DNA from: Coprobacillus sp.
GTDB taxonomy: Bacteria > Bacillota_I > Bacilli_A > RFN20 > CAG-826
Assembly: GCA_021203805.1 (NCBI GenBank)
Contig: JAJQAM010000008.1
Location: 1 to 8,642 of the forward strand
Reading direction: 5' to 3'
Length of the DNA stretch: 8,642 nucleotides
The translations under genes and the position numbers were made by a program. Positions 6,208 to 8,642 of this stretch are shown here, piece by piece; the stretch's first letter is position 1, and each line of letters opens with the position of its first letter. The notes beneath the pieces were generated by a model. That model worked only from the letters and a program-made list of their open reading frames with translations, searched no databases and was not told the DNA's origin.

Positions 6208-8137
6208 TTTTTACCTCTTTTAAAAATGGATCAGGTTTATTAAAATCGACATTTTCTTCCACCCACTGTTTTCTAACTTGGGAGTCATTTCCCATGAGGA
6301 TTCCCACTCTCTTTTCCACGAGGAATGGGTCTTCAATATCGATTTGAATTAGTCTTCTAGTCTTAGGGTCCATGGTGGTTTCTTTTAGCTCATAGTCTTC
6401 CATTTCTCCTAGTCCTTTATAGCGGTTTATCTTATAGCCCGCGCCTATTTTCTTTTTAGCGGCCTCTAGACTTTCTTCGTCCCAGCAGTACTCCTGACTC
6501 ATTCCACCTTTCCCGTTTTCTTTATACACTCTATAAAGCGGAGGGACCGCGACATAGACATGACCGCTGGTAATAAGAGGCCTCATATAGTGATAGAAGA
6601 AGGTTAAAAGAAGGGTTTGAATATGAGCACCATCACTATCGGCATCGCTCATGATTATGATCTTTCCGTATTTAATAGAGTCAAGGTCAAAGGACTGACC
6701 ATATCCCGCGCCAATAGTAGCGATAATTGTGCTCATCTCTTCATTTTTAAGAAGCTTTTCAAGGGAGACAGAGTCTGTATTTAAAGGCTTTCCTCTTAGT
6801 GGAAGGATAGCTTGATGCACTCTATCTCTTCCTTTTTTAGCGCTTCCACCAGCGGAGTTACCCTCGACGATGAAGAGCTCATTTTTGGCGTAGTCTTTAC
6901 TCTGAGCGGGGGTTAGTTTATCGCTAATTATGACTTCTTGTTTAGGTTTTCTATTATTTCTTAGTTCTTCTTTAGCTTTACGGGCCGCGTTTCTCGCGTT
7001 TTGCGAATCGATACATTTTTTAATGATATTAAAAGCGGTTTCCTTATTCTCGTTTAGATAGTAAGTGAGCTTCGAGTAGATGAAATTATTTACGATTGTC
7101 ATCGCCTCATTTGTTCCTAGTTTTCCCTTGGTTTGACCTTCAAACTCGAGATACTTTTCTGGAATTTTAAGCGATAAAATCGCGGTAAGTCCTTCTCTGA
7201 CGTCGCTTCCCTCAAGGTGCTTCCCTTTATTCATTTTATTTGCGTCCACAAAATCATTGATGGCTTTGGTAATACCCATTTTAAAGCCGGTTTCATGGGT
7301 TCCACCATCCCTAGTTCTCGCGTTATTGACATAGGAGAAGATGGTTTCATTATAGTCATCTGAGGAATACTGCATCGCTACTTCTGACTCAATTCCGGTC
7401 TCTGGATCAGTGTCTTCAAAATAGATCACTGGAGACAAAGCAGTGTTATTTTGATTCACAGTTTCAACGTATTCGACAAGGCCGTTGCTATAATGGTACT
7501 CTGCGCTTTGACCGTTTCTTTCATCGATTAAAACAAAGGTTACATCCTTCATTAAGTAGGCATATTCCTGAAGTCTATCACTGACTGTTTCCCATTTAAA
7601 TTCGGTAGTTGAGAAGATAGCGGGGTCAGGAAGAAATCTCACGGTGGTTCCATGTTTTTTAGTGGTTCCAATGACTTCAAGAGGGGTCTCGATATGGCCG
7701 CCATCAACGAAATGCATATGAGAAATCTCGCCGTCTCGATACACTAAAACATCAAGCCAGCAGCTAAGCGCGTTAGTGACAGAAGCCCCAACGCCATGTA
7801 AACCGGCCGCGGTTTTATAGACGCTATCATTAAATTTACCGCCGGCATGAAGCTCGCAAAAGACTAGTTCAAGGGCGCTTCGACCCTCTTCTTTATTGAT
7901 TCCAGTGGGAATTCCTCTTCCTTCATCTTGAACAGAGCAGCTTCCATCCTTATGGAGGGTCACTACTATTCTATTTCCGTATCCACTAAGGGCCTCATCG
8001 ATTGAGTTAGTTACAATCTCCCAAACAAGGTGATGTAAACCAGTGGCGTTAGTGGAGCCAATATACATCGCTGGTCTTTTTCTAACTCCTTCAAGACCTT
8101 TTAAGACATGGATATCATTTTCTGTGTAGTTATTCAT
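6200..8137 (-). CDS. parE: DNA topoisomerase IV subunit B (ParE)
   Basis: A 645-residue ATPase subunit of topoisomerase IV. In order: GHKL ATPase domain with E40 and N44 in EIVTNSIDEA, D71 in VQDEGRGIP, the GLHGVGAS loop (112-119), transducer domain with the QTK loop (335-337), and the TOPRIM domain with E425 in EGNSAGGSA and D498/D500/D502 in SDADSDGAHI. KLTPA (407-411) and DGAHIQ are typical of ParE; GyrB has KLADCS and usually HIR. The neighbouring subunit also lacks a GyrA-box. Length fits ParE. Two normally conserved residues differ: the N-box EIVDN is EIVTN (T43), and TOPRIM EGDS is EGNS (N427). The start has no Shine-Dalgarno, but a TATAAT lies 8 nt upstream, suggesting a nearly leaderless mRNA. 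It probably heads the transcript. Confidence 0.95.
   Translation of the reverse strand: MNNYTENDIHVLKGLEGVRKRPAMYIGSTNATGLHHLVWEIVTNSIDEALSGYGNRIVVTLHKDGSCSVQDEGRGIPTGINKEEGRSALELVFCELHAGGKFNDSVYKTAAGLHGVGASVTNALSCWLDVLVYRDGEISHMHFVDGGHIETPLEVIGTTKKHGTTVRFLPDPAIFSTTEFKWETVSDRLQEYAYLMKDVTFVLIDERNGQSAEYHYSNGLVEYVETVNQNNTALSPVIYFEDTDPETGIESEVAMQYSSDDYNETIFSYVNNARTRDGGTHETGFKMGITKAINDFVDANKMNKGKHLEGSDVREGLTAILSLKIPEKYLEFEGQTKGKLGTNEAMTIVNNFIYSKLTYYLNENKETAFNIIKKCIDSQNARNAARKAKEELRNNRKPKQEVIISDKLTPAQSKDYAKNELFIVEGNSAGGSAKKGRDRVHQAILPLRGKPLNTDSVSLEKLLKNEEMSTIIATIGAGYGQSFDLDSIKYGKIIIMSDADSDGAHIQTLLLTFFYHYMRPLITSGHVYVAVPPLYRVYKENGKGGMSQEYCWDEESLEAAKKKIGAGYKINRYKGLGEMEDYELKETTMDPKTRRLIQIDIEDPFLVEKRVGILMGNDSQVRKQWVEENVDFNKPDPFLKEVKNG
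6213..6217 (-). promoter_or_regulatory. Shine-Dalgarno of parC inside parE
   Basis: GAGGT lies five bases upstream of ATG 6207, within the last codons of parE. It supports this parC start and direct coupling of the two topoisomerase subunits. Confidence 0.8.
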
Positions 8138-8145
8138 AGTCTTTA

Positions 8146-8175
8146 ATTATAAACAATTAAAGAGAGACTTTTAAA
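8146..8175 (-). promoter_or_regulatory. candidate parE promoter
   Basis: On the minus strand, a perfect TATAAT (8151-8146) has a weak -35 TTTAAA (8175-8170, four of six matches to TTGACA) 18 bp upstream. Transcription would start about 6-8 nt after the -10, at or within a couple of bases of the parE ATG at 8137. Confidence 0.5.
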
Positions 8176-8222
8176 TAACTTTATTATGGGCAAAACGGCT
8201 GAAAGCGCCTAAAAATAAGGGG

Positions 8223-8241
8223 AATATTGTTTCACAATATT
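8223..8241. repeat. operator-like perfect dyad upstream of parE
   Basis: AATATTGT (8223-8230) and ACAATATT (8234-8241) are perfect inverted repeats around TTC. The dyad is about 50 bp upstream of the proposed parE -35. It has no T-tract directly after it on either strand, so it looks more like a regulator site than a terminator. It contains a TTGTGAAA half reminiscent of Rex sites but not a full Rex box. Confidence 0.5.
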
Positions 8242-8262
8242 AGGGGAGAAAAACTAGGTGTG

Positions 8263-8282
8263 AAAAAATTTAAAAATTTTTT
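8263..8282. repeat. A-tract/T-tract near-palindrome
   Basis: AAAAAATTT (8263-8271) and AAATTTTTT (8274-8282) are inverted repeats around two A. Phased A- and T-tracts of this kind usually make DNA rigid or bent. It lies between the parE dyad and the second palindrome cluster. Confidence 0.5.
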
Positions 8283-8327
8283 TCTAAGATAAGAAAGCTG
8301 GCTCCCCATTGATCACTATTTTTTGCG

Positions 8328-8365
8328 ATTTCAGGGAAAAATCCATATTTTAGGCACACTGAAAT
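8328..8365. repeat. nested inverted repeat
   Basis: ATTTCAG (8328-8334) pairs with CTGAAAT (8359-8365). Inside, GGA (8335-8337) can pair with TCC (8342-8344). It could be a structured leader element or simple chance in AT-rich DNA. Confidence 0.3.
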
Positions 8366-8368
8366 TAG

Positions 8369-8398
8369 CATAATTTTAAAATAATTATGTATAATTAT
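8369..8398. repeat. overlapping AT palindromes
   Basis: CATAATT (8369-8375) and AATTATG (8383-8389) are inverted repeats around seven bases. ATAATTAT, itself a palindrome, occurs at 8381-8388 and 8391-8398, ten bases apart. A plus-strand TATAAT is embedded at 8390-8395, with a weak TTAGCA -35 at 8365-8370 (19-bp spacer). Confidence 0.4.
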
Positions 8399-8407
8399 CC
8401 GTTTTTG

Positions 8408-8429
8408 ATCTATTTTGGATATCTATTTT
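8408..8429. repeat. 9-bp direct repeat
   Basis: ATCTATTTT occurs at 8408-8416 and 8421-8429, with a 13-bp period, next to the AT palindromes. Confidence 0.4.
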
Positions 8430-8560
8430 TGTCTAGTTTAGCTGTTTACATAGACGCGCTCACTAACATGAATAGAATGTTTATTTGCTCATCATAAATC
8501 ATAAAAATATAGAAAAATAAAAATTTAAAATAATATATTTAAAAGTGATTATTAATTATT

Positions 8561-8593
8561 CTAGTAAATAACTAGTAAATAAATAGTAGATAT
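8561..8593. repeat. 11-bp tandem repeat, three copies
   Basis: CTAGTAAATAA is perfectly repeated at 8561-8571 and 8572-8582. A degenerate third copy, ATAGTAGATAT, occupies 8583-8593. The array ends just before the ribosome site of the plus-strand gene at 8613, so a protein bound here could control that gene. It resembles the array at 146-168. Confidence 0.6.
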
Positions 8594-8612
8594 ATAAGAG
8601 GATATAAAATTG

Positions 8613-8642
8613 ATGAAAAGATCAAAAAATAAGGGGATTCTA
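8613..8642 (+). CDS. N-terminal fragment of a plus-strand gene
   Basis: ATG 8613 opens a frame that runs off the right edge and encodes MKRSKNKGIL. AGAGGA (8597-8602) lies 10 nt upstream, a plausible though slightly distant Shine-Dalgarno. A basic start turning hydrophobic would suit a signal peptide or membrane anchor, but ten residues are too few to tell. The gene diverges from parE across the AT-rich region. Confidence 0.45.
   Translation, partial: MKRSKNKGIL

Larger units (their letters stand above)
8138..8612. other. AT-rich divergent intergenic region
   Basis: This 475-bp stretch between parE and the plus-strand gene at 8613 has no convincing coding sequence. The best short frame, ATG 8468, gives nine residues without a ribosome site. 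It holds the parE promoter, several dyads and short direct repeats (listed separately), and a possible long-range pairing of GGGGAG (8243-8248) with CTCCCC (8302-8307). I see no tRNA and no riboswitch class I recognise. Confidence 0.7.

Noticed and set aside
5938..6243. A 101-residue plus-strand frame antisense to the parC start
   Set aside because: It lies entirely opposite conserved ParC/ParE coding sequence and has no independent support.
6200..8137. Assignment of the pair as GyrB/GyrA
   Set aside because: GLHHLVWEIV resembles GyrB, but KLTPA, DGAHIQ, the C-terminus, and the absence of a GyrA-box in the partner favour topoisomerase IV.
8223..8241. Rex redox-regulator operator
   Set aside because: Only one TTGTGAAA half is present; the second half and spacing do not match the Rex consensus.
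8468..8497. Nine-residue leader peptide frame at ATG 8468
   Set aside because: No ribosome site, no attenuator-like hairpin after it, and expected by chance in AT-rich DNA.
8561..8593. CRISPR array
   Set aside because: The units are 11 bp with no spacers and no cas genes are nearby.

Overview
The window comes from a low-GC, Firmicutes-related bacterium that uses the standard genetic code. The parC-type and yhbY-type genes end in TGA, and every tryptophan I checked is TGG, so a Mycoplasma-type code is unlikely. Gene content (ParE-ParC, then YqeG-YqeH-YhbY and a NadD-YqeK fusion) and the missing aroE and rsfS genes suggest a streamlined relative of the Bacilli/Mollicutes, such as Acholeplasma-, Izemoplasma- or RF39-like lineages. 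This placement is inference from content only.

Layout: positions 1-149 hold the C-terminus of an unrecognised plus-strand gene. Positions 150-410 are a convergent intergenic region that contains a 28-bp chromosome-dimer resolution site (dif) with 11-6-11 architecture. From 411 to 8137 six genes run on the minus strand, transcribed as parE, parC, yqeG, yqeH, yhbY, nadD/yqeK, closely packed or overlapping, with an intrinsic terminator after the last. Positions 8138-8612 are a very AT-rich divergent promoter region full of dyads and short repeats. A new plus-strand gene probably starts at 8613.

Function: ParE and ParC form topoisomerase IV, which decatenates sister chromosomes. YqeG (HAD-family protein), YqeH (circularly permuted ribosome-assembly GTPase) and YhbY (CRM-domain RNA-binding protein) belong to the ribosome-maturation cluster conserved in Firmicutes. 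NadD makes the NAD precursor NaAD, and YqeK is a diadenosine tetraphosphate hydrolase. Genes on both flanks read toward the dif-like site, as expected if the window lies at the replication terminus. A Topo IV operon a few kilobases from dif is notable because Topo IV and XerCD act together at dif in E. coli.

The most interesting points are the dif site, a QMSIF peptide resembling a beta-clamp-binding motif at the C-terminus of ParC, several substitutions at normally conserved residues (ParE N-box and TOPRIM, YqeH G3, YhbY GxxG loop), a hairpin covering the first possible start codon of yqeG, and a parE promoter that would give an almost leaderless mRNA. I found no clear wholly novel multi-gene system.
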